64,000 nt of DNA from Ligustrum vulgare (GCA_963555705.1 OY743180.1:31590129-31654128), one strand, 5' to 3'. Counted from the stretch's first letter, positions 30,601-43,807 are shown. The notes: a model not told the origin generated them from the letters alone. Translations and numbers: made by a program.

Positions 30601-33600
30601 CTACCATCTTAGAAGGTCAGGATACTTGTCTCGAATTTGATCTTCATTTTCCCAAGTAGCTTCATCCACTGGATGATTCTTCCAAAGAACCTTGACAAAT
30701 GGAATAATCTTGTCTTGCTGAATTTGTTCCTTTCGTTCAAGTATCCATTCCGGTTCCTCCTCGTAAGTTAAATTCTCCTTAAGTTCCACTGGCTGTGGCT
30801 CAAGAATATGAGGTGAATCTGGAATGTACTTACGAAGCATCGAAATGTGGAATACATCATGAATCCTAGATAACTCATCTGGCAATGCTAAACGATAAGC
30901 CACTGGACCAATTCGTTCCACAATCTCATAAGGTCCAATATATCTCGGACTTAATTTCCCTCGCTTGCCAAATCTCAACACACCTTTCCAAGGAGACAAT
31001 TTAAGGAAAACTCTATCTCCAACAGCAAATTCAAGATCTTTCATGCGTCTGTCTGCATAACTTTTTTGTCTATCTTGAGCTGCTTTTAACTTCTCTTTAA
31101 TCACTTTCACCGTTTCTGTGGCTATCTGAATAAATTCTGGTCCTTCTAATCTCCTCTCGCCTACTTCACCCCAACAAACAGGCGTTCTACATTTCCTGCC
31201 ATACAGTGCTTCAAAAGGTGCCATCTCTATACTCGAGTGATAACTGTTATTATAAGCAAACTCCATCAAACGTAGATGAGAATCCCAACTTCCTTTGAAC
31301 TCTAGAACACAAGCTCTTAGCATATCTTCTAAGGTCTGTATGGTCCTCTCTGATTGACCATCTGTTTATGGGTGGAAAGTTGTACTGAACTGTAGTTTAG
31401 TACCCAAAGCATCTTGCAAACTAGGCCAAAACTTGGAAGTAAATCTAGGATCTCTGTCAGATACAATAGACACTGGAGTCCCATAAAAACTGACTATCTC
31501 ATCCACATACAATTTTGCTAGTTTACTCAGAGAAAATGTAGCTTTGATCGGCAAGAATCTTGAAGTTTTGGTCAAACGATCAACAATCACCCAAACACCA
31601 TCATGTCCATTTTGAGTGCGAGGAAGACCAAATAAGAAATCCATAGTAATATGCTCCCATTTCCACTCAGGAATAGGCAGTGGCTGAAGAAGTCCAGCTG
31701 TTTTCTGGCGATCGGGTTTCACCTGTTGGCAGACAAAACATGTCGATACAAACTCAGCAATTTCTCTTTTCATACCACGCCACCAATAATGCTCCTTCAG
31801 GGTATGATACATTTTGGTGCTACCTGGATGCATAGCATAACCTGAACTGTGCGCTTCTTCCAATATTTCTTTCTTCAATTCTGGAATATCAGGAACACAT
31901 AGCCTATTTCCCATAAATAATGCACCATCTCTGATTTCATAGTCTGTTCGCAAGCCAACAGTGACTTCTGCTTCCAAAGTTTTCAATGCCAAATCTTGCA
32001 ATTGAGCTTCTCTAACTTTGTTTATCAAGGTAGGCCTCACTTGAAAGTGAGCTAAGAGTGCCCCTGTAGTAGTTGTGGACAACTGAGCATGTAAGGTTCT
32101 AAATTCACCCATCAAAGCAGCACACATCGCACTAGATTTGGTGGAATGGCTACTGACCTTCCTACTCAAAGCGTCAGCAACTACATTAACTTTTCCCGGA
32201 TGATAATCAATTTTGCAATCATAATCTTTGATAAGTTCTAACCATCGCCTCTGTCTCAAATTCAATTCTTTTTGATCAAAGATATACTTCAAGCTCTTGT
32301 GGTCCGTGAATATCTGACATTTTTCACCATACAAATAATGTCTCCAGATTTTTAGTGCCAAAACCACTGCTGCCAATTCCAAATCATGAGTTGGGTAGTT
32401 TAGTTCATGCTTCTTCAATTGTCTAGAAGCATAAGCTATAACCTTTCCATTCTGCATTAAAACACAGCCCAAACCTCGGCGTGATACATCGCTATAGACT
32501 ACAAACTCTTCACCTGGAGAAGGAAGAGTGAGTATAGGAGCGGAAACCAATCTACTTTTCAGCTCTTGGAAGCTCTTCTCACATTCTGGTGTCCACAAAA
32601 ATTTCGAATCCTTTCGAGTTAAGCTAGTTAAAGGAAGAGCAATTTTGGAAAATCCTTCCACAAATCGACGATAATAACCAGCTAACCCAAGAAAACTTCG
32701 CACTTCTGTCACACTAGAAGGGCGTTCCCATTTCATCACAGGTTCTGTCTTGATCGGATCTACATAAATACCTTCTGCTGATATCACATGACCCAAAAAT
32801 ACAACTTTATCCAGCCAAAACTCGCATTTACTAAATTTCGCATACAATTGCTTATCCCTCAAGGTCTGCAATATAATTTTTAGATGCTCTACATGTTCAT
32901 CCTTGCTAGGAGAATATACCAAAATATCATCAATGAAAACAATAACAAATCTGTCCAGATAAGGATGCAAAACTCTATTCATCAAATCCATAAATGCAGC
33001 TGGGGCATTAGTAAGCCCAAATGGCATCACCAAGAACTCATAATGGCCATATCGAGTCCTAAAAGCAGTCTTTGGTATATCAGCATCTTTGATCTTCAAC
33101 TGATGATACCCTGATCGTAAATCAATTTTAGAAAATACTGCAGCACCTCGAAGTTGGTCAAATAAATCATCAATGCGAGGTAACGGGTACTTGTTACGAA
33201 TCGTAACTTTATTCAACTGTCTGTAGTCAATACACAGTCTCATCGTACCATCTTTCTTCTTCACAAATAAGACTGGCGCTCCCCATGGGGAAACACTGGG
33301 TCTAATGAAACCCTTATCAACTAATTCCTTCAGTTGTACCTTCAATTCTTTTAACTCCGTTGGAGCCATTCTGTATGGTGCTTGTGAAATAGGTGCCGTC
33401 CCTGGAATTAAATCAATAGAGAACTCAACCTCTCTATCTGGTGGTAGTCCCGGAAGATCCTCTGGGAACACATCTGGAAAGTCTCGCACGACAGGGATAT
33501 CCTCAAGTTTCGGATTAGTGAGTCTAATATCAATCACATTAGCTAAATATGCATGACAACCCTTTTTTAGCAATTTACGTGCATCCAAAGCGGATATAAC

Positions 33601-35343
33601 ACATGATGGTAAAATTCTGCGTTCTCCAACAAGAACAAATTCAAGTTCTTCTGGCTTCCTGAACACAACTTCCTTGCGGAAGCAGTCGACTGTAGCCCGA
33701 TGTTCAGAGAGAAAATCCATCCCCAAAATAACATCAAAATCATGCATATCAAGAGGAATTAAATCTGCCCGTAATTGATGATCATTCACCCTTATCATAC
33801 AATCTCTATACACATTACTAGCCAAAAGTGATACTCCTACCGGCGTTGTTACAGCTAATTCATTATCTAAAGGCTCTAACTTCTTCTCAGCATGACAAGC
33901 AAGTGCATAAGAAATAAAAGAATGTGTAGCACCTGAATCAATTAATGTGCGAGCATCTCTACCAAAAATAGATAACATACCAATATCCACATCTGGTGAC
34001 TCATCAGCTTCCTTCTGGGTCATAGCAAATACCTTACCCTGAGTCCTGTTACGCCCTGCCTGAGCTCCAGATCTAGCAATACTACCTCTAGCAACATTAG
34101 ACTGAGCACCGCCAGTCGACCCTACTGAGATGTCCCTCTTACTCTGCCCCACATTGCTAACACCTGGTTGAGGAAATAATATATGTGATCCGCTACTCTG
34201 CTGAGATTTGATTGGGCAATCCTTCCTCATGTGTCCCATCTGACCACACTGATAACAGACTCCAACTCCCTTAAGGCACTCTCCTGGATGAAACTTCCCA
34301 CAAGACTGACACTGTGGAAAGCTACGAAAATCAGAACTCTGACTAGGCCTCGATCCCTGAGATCTCTGCATAAAGCCCTGTAGATGTATATGACTCCCTC
34401 CAGTCTGCTGTACAGAACTCTGACTCCGGCCTGACATCTTACTGAATCCCGAACTCTGAGACTTTGATTTAAAATTTGTAGAATTTGTAGCACCTGGCCA
34501 AAACCCTTTTCTATTCTTCTTAGACCCTGAAGCCCCTGTCTGGCCACTACCTCCAAAACTCGTCTGTGCCCTTTGGTTGCGTCCATCTATGATAGCTGTC
34601 TCGACCCTCAAAGTCGCTTCTACCAATGACCCGAAATTTTGATGCCCATGAACTGTCACGTAAGGCCGAATATCTGATCGCAACCCCTGCTCAAATCGCC
34701 TACATTTTTCTCTTTCATCCGCGATTAAGTTACTAGCATACTTAGACAACTCTACAAACCTCAAATGGTACTCGGCAACAGACATGGATCCTTGAACTAA
34801 TCTCAAAAATTCATCACGTTTTGCATCGCGATAAAATGGAGGGTAATAAGTCTCATTGAAAGCATCCGTGAACATAGCCCAAGTAATAACGCTAGGGTCT
34901 GGATACCGACATCGATATGATGCCCACCAATCTGCAGCTCCTCCCCTCAACAGAAAAATAGCAAGACGTAACTTCTTGCCCTCAGGAACCTCCATTACAT
35001 CAAATATATTCTCCAAAGATTTCATCCAAAGCTCAGCATCAGCTGGGTTGGATGTACCCATAAAAGTTTTTGCTCCAAGTTTCATAGCTCTCTCAATGAG
35101 ATTATCCTTTTCTGTGTGCGGTAGGAGGGAAGCAATAGCTGCAACGATCCTGTCAGTAGCAGGGTCAGGCTGTTCCTGCATTTGTACCTGAGGCTGCACT
35201 GGAGGATGTACCTCGGGATGCACCTGAGGTTGGTGAACTGATTTTGCGGCCCCACCGGCCTCCCCTACATGTCCACCATCAGGAGCATTCTGAGTCTGAG
35301 GAATTGGATTTGGTTGCCTGCGAGTCCTACCACCACGAGCCAT
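30601..35343 (-). pseudogene. Chromovirus gag-pol polyprotein with one premature stop
   Basis: A single frame of 1580 codons plus stop, broken only by TAA at 31368-31366 (codon 1326). Domains in order: gag (about residues 95-235; [18 protein letters not shown]); zinc knuckle [14 protein letters not shown] (about 361-374); protease [13 protein letters not shown] (about 466-478); RT with FIDDILVYS (about 801-809) and [11 protein letters not shown]; RNase H; integrase with an HHCC finger (CFVCQQ), MDFLFGLPR and SDRDPRFTS. The stop sits in HP*TDGQSER, where related elements have Gln, consistent with a CAA-to-TAA change. After it come the Glu of the DDE triad region, the integrase C-terminal domain (VGDRVFLKLSPWKGVLRFG) and a chromodomain (PEWILERKEQIQ, VLWKNHPVDEATWE). 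As it stands the product would lack the last part of integrase and the chromodomain. Confidence 0.95.
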
Positions 35344-35408
35344 AACTCTCTACAATGGTTGACAGAAAAAAATCAATACATATGCAATGCAACCCAACAG
35401 ACTCTATA

Positions 35409-35425
35409 ACCATGCTCTGATACCA
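35409..35425 (-). other. Primer-binding site of the chromovirus
   Basis: On the minus strand the 5' LTR ends GGGGTCGTGTCA and after two bases TGGTATCAGAGCATGG follows, complementary to initiator Met-tRNA. Confidence 0.9.
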
Positions 35426-35427
35426 CT

Positions 35428-37772
35428 TGACACGACCCCGTCTCGAATCACCATATGTAGACCCGAGACGTGGCGTGCGCCGATGATGAATGCCAGCTAG
35501 ATACTGGACCCACCACCAAGGCTACTGAAACTATTCAAATTCTATAAATCTTCTCGTAAAACCCCATGATTTTAAAAAAATTCGACAGAGTTCCCTTTAA
35601 ATATTGGATATAACCTCCCTGTAACAAATCAACAAATCTTCAAACCACCACATGTAAAATACTGGGAATCCATATCCCTTCCCATCATCATATCAAAATC
35701 AAAAGAACTTATGCCTTCCCATCTAGTTCTTACTACATATCATCCATTCCACTTACATTCAATACATCAACATATCATTCTAATCAACTAAGCACTTGAC
35801 AAAACAATAACTCGAGAATGAACCGAGTTAAATATATATACATGAATCCCAAAAGAATGATGAAGACTAGAAACATACAACTAAATGATCTTTGGCTCTT
35901 TGGCAGGCTTTCCAACTTCCTCTCAAAACTCAAAAGTATCCTGGTAATGAAAATGTTACAAAAATATGAGATTTTAACTCAGTGAGTGGAGTGTTTGAAA
36001 ACTAGTCATACTTTTCTCGTTTATAATTCTTTATGAAATCACTATTTGTTTTGTAACTATAACTTTTGATTGACATAAGAAAATATTTTACTTATCTGAA
36101 AAGCACATCTAGCTGAAATGAGAATTTATAAATACTGAAACCATGGCATAAATTGTGATAACTGTCTGATAATACTAAAAATTCGTTGAACTGTAATGAG
36201 AAGCTGAAATATTTTTCTATGAATAAATATATCATACTGTACTGAAAAGAATCACATCAAAGTGTACCCAATGAATAACTTTACTCAAGTATAGAGTACT
36301 CTCGATGTACAAGGCAAAGCCATTCAAATCTGATAAGCTGATAATCTGATAAACTGTGTCATATGCTCATAGACTGCCCCAAAGGCTAAAGCACCCTAGT
36401 ACACGGCCCAAAGCCTATATGTGCACAAGAGTGGGTCCCAAAGACCTCTGATAATCTGATAATATGGTCATACACTGTGGAAACGAATTCACATCAGTGC
36501 AGAGCGGGTAATATCACCTGGGTACTTCTGATGGTTTTTCACAATAATAATTTACATGTAACAAATTCTTTTATAGAATAATGTACTAAATTTATAATTT
36601 GATTAGCGAAGAAGTCTAAAATCATGCTTCTAAACTTGTATTTGCGAAAAGTAGTAATTTCTGTAACTTGTCTACTTAATTGAAAACATGAATCGTATGG
36701 AAAATTTATGCCATTAGATATTAAAATTTAACTTTAAGGAAAAATAAGTTTTTCCACTCACAGAGATTGCGACTGAAACCTAGTTTGGCTGATAGGCCTG
36801 ACCAATCTCCGTGTCGCCTCCTGAAAATTAAATTAAAACCTTGGATCAACTCCAATAATTACCAATATTTAACAAATGCCCAAAATGAAATAACATCCTA
36901 TACAAAAACCACAAATTTCATATGTCTCCAACATTACATCCAACCAACCTTCTCTTATGTGAATATAGCTTCATTATAACTCATATATCCTTTATTTAAC
37001 CAATACCTCAATGAAATGCTCATAGACACCAAAACCCCTTTCCAAGAAACTAGTAATTGACTAATTCTTCAACTTAATTACATGGGTAATTTAATCTCCA
37101 AATACACATCACCAAATTAAGCTTGAAATAATTTAATATAAGCTCCAATAACTCAATCTTGCCCAAATCATGAATTTAATCCACTATTATTATAAACCCT
37201 AGCATGTAACCACAATGTATTCAACCAAACTTAAATATTTAGCTCAATATCTTCAAGTAAACTATAAATCCATCCAAAATCTAGCATTTAACTCAAAAAT
37301 CAAAACCATATCTCAAATAAATGGGTATTGCCTTACCTCTTGAAAGTGAAAATGAATTCTTGAATGTTGAATGAAATTCCACCTTTTTCCTTCTCTTTTC
37401 TTCCTTCCTTTTTCTTTTTTTTTTCTTCTTCTTTCTTCCTCCGGTTTTCTCCTCTGCGGACGTTCCAGCCTCTGTTTGTGTAATTGCTGAGAGTGTGTTG
37501 TGTGTTAGGTTAGTGTTTGTCCCCTAATGTCATTACATTATAAAGTTTGATGAAAATTGCATGCCTGGTCCTTCATTTATATAAGTATATATATCCATTA
37601 ATCCTTAACTATACATAATGATAAGTAAACCTTCAACTTATCATAAAATTTAAATGATCCCCAAAAATCCCACTCATTAAAATTGGTCCCCACTTGGACT
37701 AAATTGGTCAAAAATAAATGTTGACTTGATAAAATAATTATTTGACTAGAAAAATTAAAGTGGGTTGTGACA
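35428..37772 (-). repeat. 5' LTR of the chromovirus (2345 bp)
   Basis: Copy of 28200-30558 with one 14-bp deletion and a few substitutions (for example TGACACG against TGACACT at the end). Confidence 0.95.
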
Positions 37773-38039
37773 ATATATCTTAGGTTATATATCATTGTTC
37801 AACCGAATGGGATATGACGATCCTACAGTTGATGAGTTCTACTTCTCCCATCAGTTCGGGTCAACAGTAAGAATTCAGGATGGTTTTATGCCATGACTCG
37901 GCCGGTTTTCAAAGGAAGGTTAATCATTGACCTTCCGGAGATGATCCATTGTTGGAAGGAGAAGTGATTCTATGTTGGTGGGAACTGGATGACCCTCTCC
38001 AACTCGACAACCGCCCTATTGTGGAGCCAATGATGGCGC

Positions 38040-39129
38040 CACCGGCGCGAGACAGGGATGAGAGGTGTGGCATGGGTGTGTGAAAGAGGAAATATTTGGA
38101 TTATTTTTTTTTGTGTAAAATCCAAGACTATGAGGTTTTGGTTTTAAGGCTTTCCGGCGATGAATCCAGCAACGAAGGACTATAGTTCAAGGTAAGCTAA
38201 TGGTCTTTGTTTATTCTTTGTTTTCTCGATTGTTTGGGTGCCGAAATTGAGGGGAATTTCGTGGCTTGTGGTGTGGTGGTTGTTTTATGGTTGTGAAATT
38301 GAATATGTGATGGAGGTTCATTTGGTTTTGATGTTGGCAGTGGCTGGGCTTGTGGTATGTGATGTGTTCGTTTTTTTTTAATTGCTTAGGTTTCAATTTT
38401 GTGCAATGGTGGAGGTAGTCGTCATGTTGGCTATCGTTTAGGTGGTAGTCGGCTATGATGTTTTAGTTTGTAAGTTCGGTAATTGGTGAGGTTAGGTTTG
38501 GTCAGCATTGGCTGTTTTGGAGATGGCGAACTGAAAGCAGTGTGTGTGAATTTGAGTTGAAGGTAGTGTGAGGTGTTGCAGATTGTGGTTTGTACTTTGT
38601 AAATTTGTGAGTGAATTTAATGTTAAATTTTCGTTTGTGTATAAGGAACTCCTGAGTCGTGAGTTGGTGATTTGAGTGAAGGAAAAATTAGGGAGGAAAG
38701 AAGTAATTATAGCTGGGTATGGAATTTGAAGAATTTTTAACTTATGGATGAATGGGGAGTTGATGATAGATGTTTTAGGAGTTTAAGAATTTGTAAAGTT
38801 TAAAACTTTGATTGTGAAATAAATTTTGTATAGAATTCAATTTAACAATAATAATTTTAAAAAAGGGAAATTTGGACTTAATATATATTTGATTAAAATA
38901 AATAAATAAAGTTTTTTGCTTAAAAATGAAATAATAATTTTGGAAAACTTTAAAATCGAAAATTGGACAAATGATTCAAATGAATTTAAATCTTTATCTT
39001 TTAGTCTTAATAATAATATGGTTAGACGAGGGCGCTACTTTTGAAAATAGTGACCATTAAGATAGAGAGTCATAATGACAAGTTCGTTAAAACTAACTTT
39101 CAAATTTAAAAAATTTCTTGATCGTTACA
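38040..39129 (-). repeat. Fragment of a chromovirus-type LTR
   Basis: Similar in composition and layout to the LTR at 59581-63123: a GGCGATGAATCCAGC...GGTAAG block followed by TGG/GTT-rich sequence and then AT-rich sequence with CTAGACGA/TTAGACGA near the end. On the minus strand it would begin TGTAACGATC at 39129. The other end is truncated. No gene. Confidence 0.4.
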
Positions 39130-39440
39130 AACTCCCTTGATTATTTGAATATGTAGTTTCATCATGTCCCCAGAATGCAAGCCCCTATCTCAAAAAGAAC
39201 TTCAAACTGATGAACCCAAACAAATTCGATAGTCATTTTTGTGATTGTTGTGATGGTTTAAAGAAAATTGCCCGAATATTTTTCTCTTGATTCATGGAAG
39301 CTTCACTCTTAATTCAAGCTTTATAGTGTGCGCAAGGTTCTAAAATGAGTAATGTGATTCGTCAAGATCGAGAATCAAGAATCACAAGCTTGCGTGTGTC
39401 AATGCAAAGAATATGCGTTATAATGCGTTACGTATTTTTA
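39130..39440 (-). pseudogene. hAT transposase-element fragment, duplicate of 47855-48170
   Basis: About 300 bases align with 47855-48170 (TATTTTTCTCTTGATTCATG, ATTCAAGCTTTAT, AAGGTTCTAAAATG and CAAGATCGAGAATCAAGAAT in the same order). The latter flanks the hAT transposase pseudogene, so this is another copy of that part. Confidence 0.5.
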
Positions 39441-39859
39441 ATGCATTTTTAATTATATTTAAGACATTAAATAGATTTTAATATAAAAAATATATTTTTA
39501 CATCAAAACTCTTTTATTTCAGAATTACTAATTCAAAGAAAATATAGATTTATAATTGTTGATTTTGTTTATTATTCTATAATTTATTTCAAGATTTTTA
39601 AAAATACTTTAACACATAAATAATGAGAAAAAAAATAATATTCAAATGTTTTATTTGGGATAGAAAAGTTAAACAAATAAATAAAAATAATTTTAAAAAA
39701 ATGAACAAAATGGTTGGGAATATTGTCTACAACGATTGTGGAGCCAAAATCGTAAGTGAAGTATGTTGCCTTTAGTGCAACAAGTTCCATTGTTTTAATC
39801 ATTTTCAATATTCTCTACTTTAGTTAATTTGTGATGTGCATTGTTTTATAAATACAAAA
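39441..39859. other. AT-rich sequence, nothing recognised
   Basis: No convincing ORF, repeat or RNA gene. Confidence 0.5.
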
Positions 39860-41234
39860 TCTATACTACTTATAAAAGTCCCTTAAAGGAAGAAACTTTT
39901 TTGGACGAAATACCCTCAACAATAAATTACAATTTCTTTTTTGTCCTTCAATTAATTTCTTTAATTATTATATATTACAATTAATGTAATATTTTCTAAT
40001 TTAATGATGGTAGTTGTCTCTTCAAAATTCATTGATCTATATTCATATCTATACTACCTTTTTTTTTTTTAAATGATATCTATACTACTTTTAAAACAAC
40101 TTAAATGGAGAAATATTTTGAATCATAATACTCTAGAAAATAATTTATAATTTCTTATTTATCCACCAATTAATTTTATTTTAATTATAGTGTTTTATAA
40201 TTAAAAATAAATTTTCTAATTTAATGATGGTCGTTGTCTCTTCAATTTCATTGATCTATATTTATATCTATACCACTTCTAAAATAACTTGAATGGAGAA
40301 ATATTTAGGATCATAATACTCTTGAAAATAATTTATAATTTCTTATTTATCCTTCAATTAATTTTATTTTAATTATAGAATTTTATAATTAAAAATAAAT
40401 CTCACATTTATTTACACATGTAATTGTCCTGTTGTATAAAGAAAATGCCGTTACGAATATATATTGATCATCAAATATTTTACTAATATGTCACTATAAA
40501 AATGTGATATCATTTTTGTTATTTATTATTAATTTCTTTCAAATTCATCTATATTTTAAGGTTAAAAATCACAATCTACATATTCTGTTTAGTGATTTTT
40601 AAGAGATATTGAGACTCGTGATATTTTTTTTTTATAAGTATATATATTGTTTTAGCAGCTAAGAGTGCTAGCATCCCATTTCAAAAATAAAAAATAAAAA
40701 AATAAAAAATAAATAAAAAATAAAAAAAGAGCTAACATGAATGCTTTTAAGTGGTTCAATACTTTTTTAGGAGTGTTATTTTTTGGATTCAAGTCTCGAC
40801 TTCAATTATTTATAAAAATTACACGCAACAAGTATTTGAGAAAGTAGTACATTAAAAGCATCGTTTAACTGACAATAGTTTTGGAAAAATAAATATGTTA
40901 AAGTTATATACTTGATATAAATCTTGTTTCACCTTAACACAAGCCTGGGCTTTAAACAAAATAATCTTCAATTTAGTGAAATTAAGTCAATCAAGTACTT
41001 CAATTTGTTAGAAGGTTTGGTTTCTTTTTCAGTTGTTGTCTTCACCAAAATATACTAAAAAATTAATCTAATCGATAATCAACATGTAAATACGTGCTTT
41101 TAATTTATACAATTTTTAGAAAAAATATATTAAAAATAATTGATGTATATTAAGAAGAAATTCAATTCAAGACATTCAAATATATTTCATAATATCATTG
41201 CAAATCAACGTGCAACGCGCGTGCTACAAACTAG
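39860..41234 (+). mobile_element. Non-autonomous Helitron (1375 bp)
   Basis: Starts TCTATACTACTTATAAAAG and ends CTAG, preceded by a GC-rich imperfect palindrome ACGTGCAACGCGCGTGCT (41209-41226). It sits between A and T with no target duplication. All three features are those of plant Helitrons. The interior holds about three imperfect repeats of a block with TTAATGATGGT(A/C)GTTGTCTC and CTATACTAC. No Rep/helicase ORF, so it needs an autonomous partner. Confidence 0.8.
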
Positions 41235-41729
41235 TATAGAAAAAAAGTAAATTAATGCCATCTCATGTCGAAAGTTGATGTGGGATGGGCTCAGAAGTGC
41301 GCTTATAAAAGAGCTGGGGGGTATGTTAATATTTAAAAATTGAAAGGGGGTGTCTTATATGTTATTTACATTGCTACCCCTAAGCATTTAGTTTTTTTTT
41401 TTGGAACTCAATGTAATTAAAATAAAATTAAAACAATCAGTTTGATCGATTATTAAGTGTTTTAACCAAAAAACACCGGAGATTAAGTGTTTGAACCAGA
41501 TTTTTAAGTGTTTTAACCAATATATTATGTGGTTGTACCATTTTGGTGCATTAACACGCGCATGAGCCTCATACAACGCGTGGCACCTATGAACGCCTAA
41601 TCGACTCATTTTAGCGCCTTTCAAAAAATTTCTTCTAATTTCATCCAATTGACTCGTAGCAATCTTCAAATTATCGTTTAGTGGTCCGAATCAACCATTG
41701 GATATTTGTAATTTTGTCCTCAAACTTTG
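41235..41729. other. Unassigned sequence with short TTAAGTGTTTTAACCA repeats
   Basis: Three imperfect copies of AAGTGTTT(T/G)AACCA lie at 41452-41520. Nothing coding recognised. Confidence 0.4.
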
Positions 41730-42592
41730 TACTTCGCCATTTTTCAGCATTTTCGCTTTTTCTTTCAATTCAATTTCCAACCAATGAGTTTTACCTAATA
41801 AGTGAAATATACAGTAAATTAGGCTATAATTAGTTAAAAGAACTATTAAATGTCTATATTTCTAGGTCCAAATAAGTGTACACTTATCAAACACCCCAAC
41901 CTTAAGCATTTTTCTATCCTCAAACAAAACCATAACCTAACTTAACAAACACATAAAAATACAAAATGTTTTGGTTAAATAATTTGGCTTTCTACCCCAG
42001 GATTTGAAATCATGACATTAAATCTACAAACAACTTCAAGGTTTACAATTAATACCAAAATCAATGTCTATTTTTCCAATGCAAAATTGAGGGGTGTATT
42101 TGTGTCTGAAGAACTTTGTAGATAATTATGAATTTACAAGTTGCTTTATTTCCCGACCTTCTGTGTTCAAATATATCCTTTCACCTCTTGTATGTTCCAC
42201 ACACCACCCAACTTATTATTTTCCCAACGTGCATGCTAAGTTTGGATTTTTTAAATACTATCATCACCCTCTCAAGTTCGGGTGGATGTTACCAGTTACA
42301 AGTGAACACATCAATGAATAAGGATTCTCCAATTATTTGATCCTCAAACAAGTTTTTGAGACTTAACCAAGGCATTTAGTGATTTTGCTTTTTTATGCAT
42401 TTGCTTTTCTGATTTTTAAAAGTATTTATCACCCTTTTTTCGTTTCCCTTTTTTTTTTCAATTCAACTTCCAACCATCGAGTTTTACCTAATAAACGAAA
42501 TATACAGTAAATTAAACTATAATTGGTTAAAATAACGATTATATGTGTATATTTTTATGTCCAAATAAGTGTATAAAATACACTTATCAATA
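41730..42592 (-). repeat. Two copies of an Athila-type LTR start, minus strand, with 3' internal sequence between
   Basis: On the minus strand TTGATAAGTGTA at 41879 and TTGATAAGTGTATTTT at 42591 open about 150 bases of shared sequence (TTTGGACCTA/CATA, TACTGTATATTTC, TTAGGTAAAACTC, TTGGAAGTTGAATTG). TGATAAGTG is a common start of Athila-type LTRs, and GGTTGGGGTG just outside the first copy looks like a polypurine tract. Both are truncated; the sequence between them (41880-42430) is probably internal 3' sequence and encodes nothing recognisable. Confidence 0.5.
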
Positions 42593-43349
42593 AAGTAAAA
42601 TATTACTATCAAGGTCAATAAATTGAGTGATTCGCCTCTTTTTCCTGAACTTTGAACATTCTCAAAATATATTTCAAGGACATCAATTGTATGTGAAAAC
42701 ATTTGAATCAAGTTAGTGAAAGAATTATAGTGAGAGCTCCAATGTGTATTATAATAATACTTTAGGTTAGTTTGTTGATTAAAGCCCATTCCACTTGATA
42801 TTTAACCGTGATTGAGAGCTTCAAAAATTTGAATTCTTAGCTTCTATTGAAGAAGATCACATTGTTTAGTTGATCCTCCAACAATATTCATCACTCTATT
42901 AACCAAATAAAAAACTGCTTCAATATCTACTTAATTGTTTGCTACAGGAACAAGAGCTTGTTGAAGTTGATGAGCAAAGTAATGAATGTAGAAAACGTTG
43001 GGGGTTCTCTTTCTGAATAAGCACTTTGAGACCATTAAACTTACCTTTCATATTTGTAGCCCTATCATAACCTTGAACTCTCATGCTAGATATACTAAAT
43101 ATATATTTAGAAAATTAGTGATCAATGACAACTTTAAGGGTGAGAGAGCATTGGTACTTGATACATGTTCCATGCCCACAAAACGTTCAATCATACATCC
43201 ACTCTCGTTCGCATAACGAAAAAGAATAGAAAATTTCCCTTTAAGTGAGATGCCGCACAACTTATCAACTAGAATGAAAATTTGACAATCATCAAAATCA
43301 TTGATAGCAACATTGATTTCTACAAAACACTACAACAAAAATAGCCTTT

Positions 43350-43807
43350 TGCAACACTCAAAAAATGTTGCCAAAAGGTTTTTGCAACGTTTGGCAAGTG
43401 TTGCAAATCGCAGTGTTGCCGTAGAGAAAAAACTTTTTGCAACGTTTTTTGAACGTTGCAATAGACCTTTTGCAACGTTTATTAAGTGTTGCGGTAGACC
43501 CTTTTGCAACGTTTTTTAAGTGTTGCCGTAGACCCTTTTGCAACGTTTATTAAGTGTTGCGGTAGACCCTTTTGCAACGTTTTTTAAGTGTTGCCGTAGA
43601 CCTTTTTGCAACGTTTTTTAAGTGTTGCGGTAGACCCTTTTGCAACGTTTTTTAAGTGTTGTCGTAGACCTTTTTGCAACGTTTTTTGAGTGTTGCCATA
43701 AACCCTTTTGCAACGTTTTTAAAGTGTTGCAAAAACTATTAACCCAACCTTTTGCAACATTTATTGAGTGTTGCCGTAGACCCTTTTGCAACATTTTTTG
43801 AACGTTG

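Larger units (their letters stand above)
28200..37772 (-). mobile_element. Nearly intact chromovirus (Ty3/gypsy, Tekay/Del-like), 9573 bp
   Basis: Target duplication ATATA at 28195-28199 and 37773-37777. The LTRs are 2359 bp (28200-30558, the 3' LTR on the minus strand) and 2345 bp (35428-37772, the 5' LTR); the length difference is one 14-bp deletion near 37304 and only isolated substitutions were noticed. The element has a Met-tRNA priming site, a single gag-pol frame with a chromodomain and a polypurine tract. The near-identity of the LTRs indicates a recent insertion. Only one coding defect is visible, a TAA in integrase. Confidence 0.95.
27688..38000 (+). pseudogene. Antisense ORF of a Tat copy, split by the chromovirus
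   Basis: From ATG 27688 the frame reads MSKSHESSKGSARSYDRGG and stops at a TGA after 38 codons. Related sequence continues in mixed frames (MVASSRTIPFSSVQFP; ARRWSKIYPPI) to 28199, where the chromovirus inserts. It resumes at 37778-38000 with NRMGYDDPTVDEFYFSHQF. In Tat elements this ORF lies between pol and the 3' LTR on the opposite strand, so this copy belongs to a minus-strand Tat element whose pol is lost. Since the adjacent LTR (26425-27400) also serves as the 5' LTR of the gag/protease fragment, the two may share one LTR. Confidence 0.55.

Noticed and set aside
31366..31368. Programmed read-through of the chromovirus stop
   Set aside because: Read-through sites in retroelements lie at the gag-pol border. 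This one is in the integrase core and replaces a conserved Gln codon, so it is a mutation.
42094..42340. Overlapping 70-75-codon plus-strand ORFs
   Set aside because: Located between two truncated LTR copies in probable retroelement 3' sequence; chance frames.
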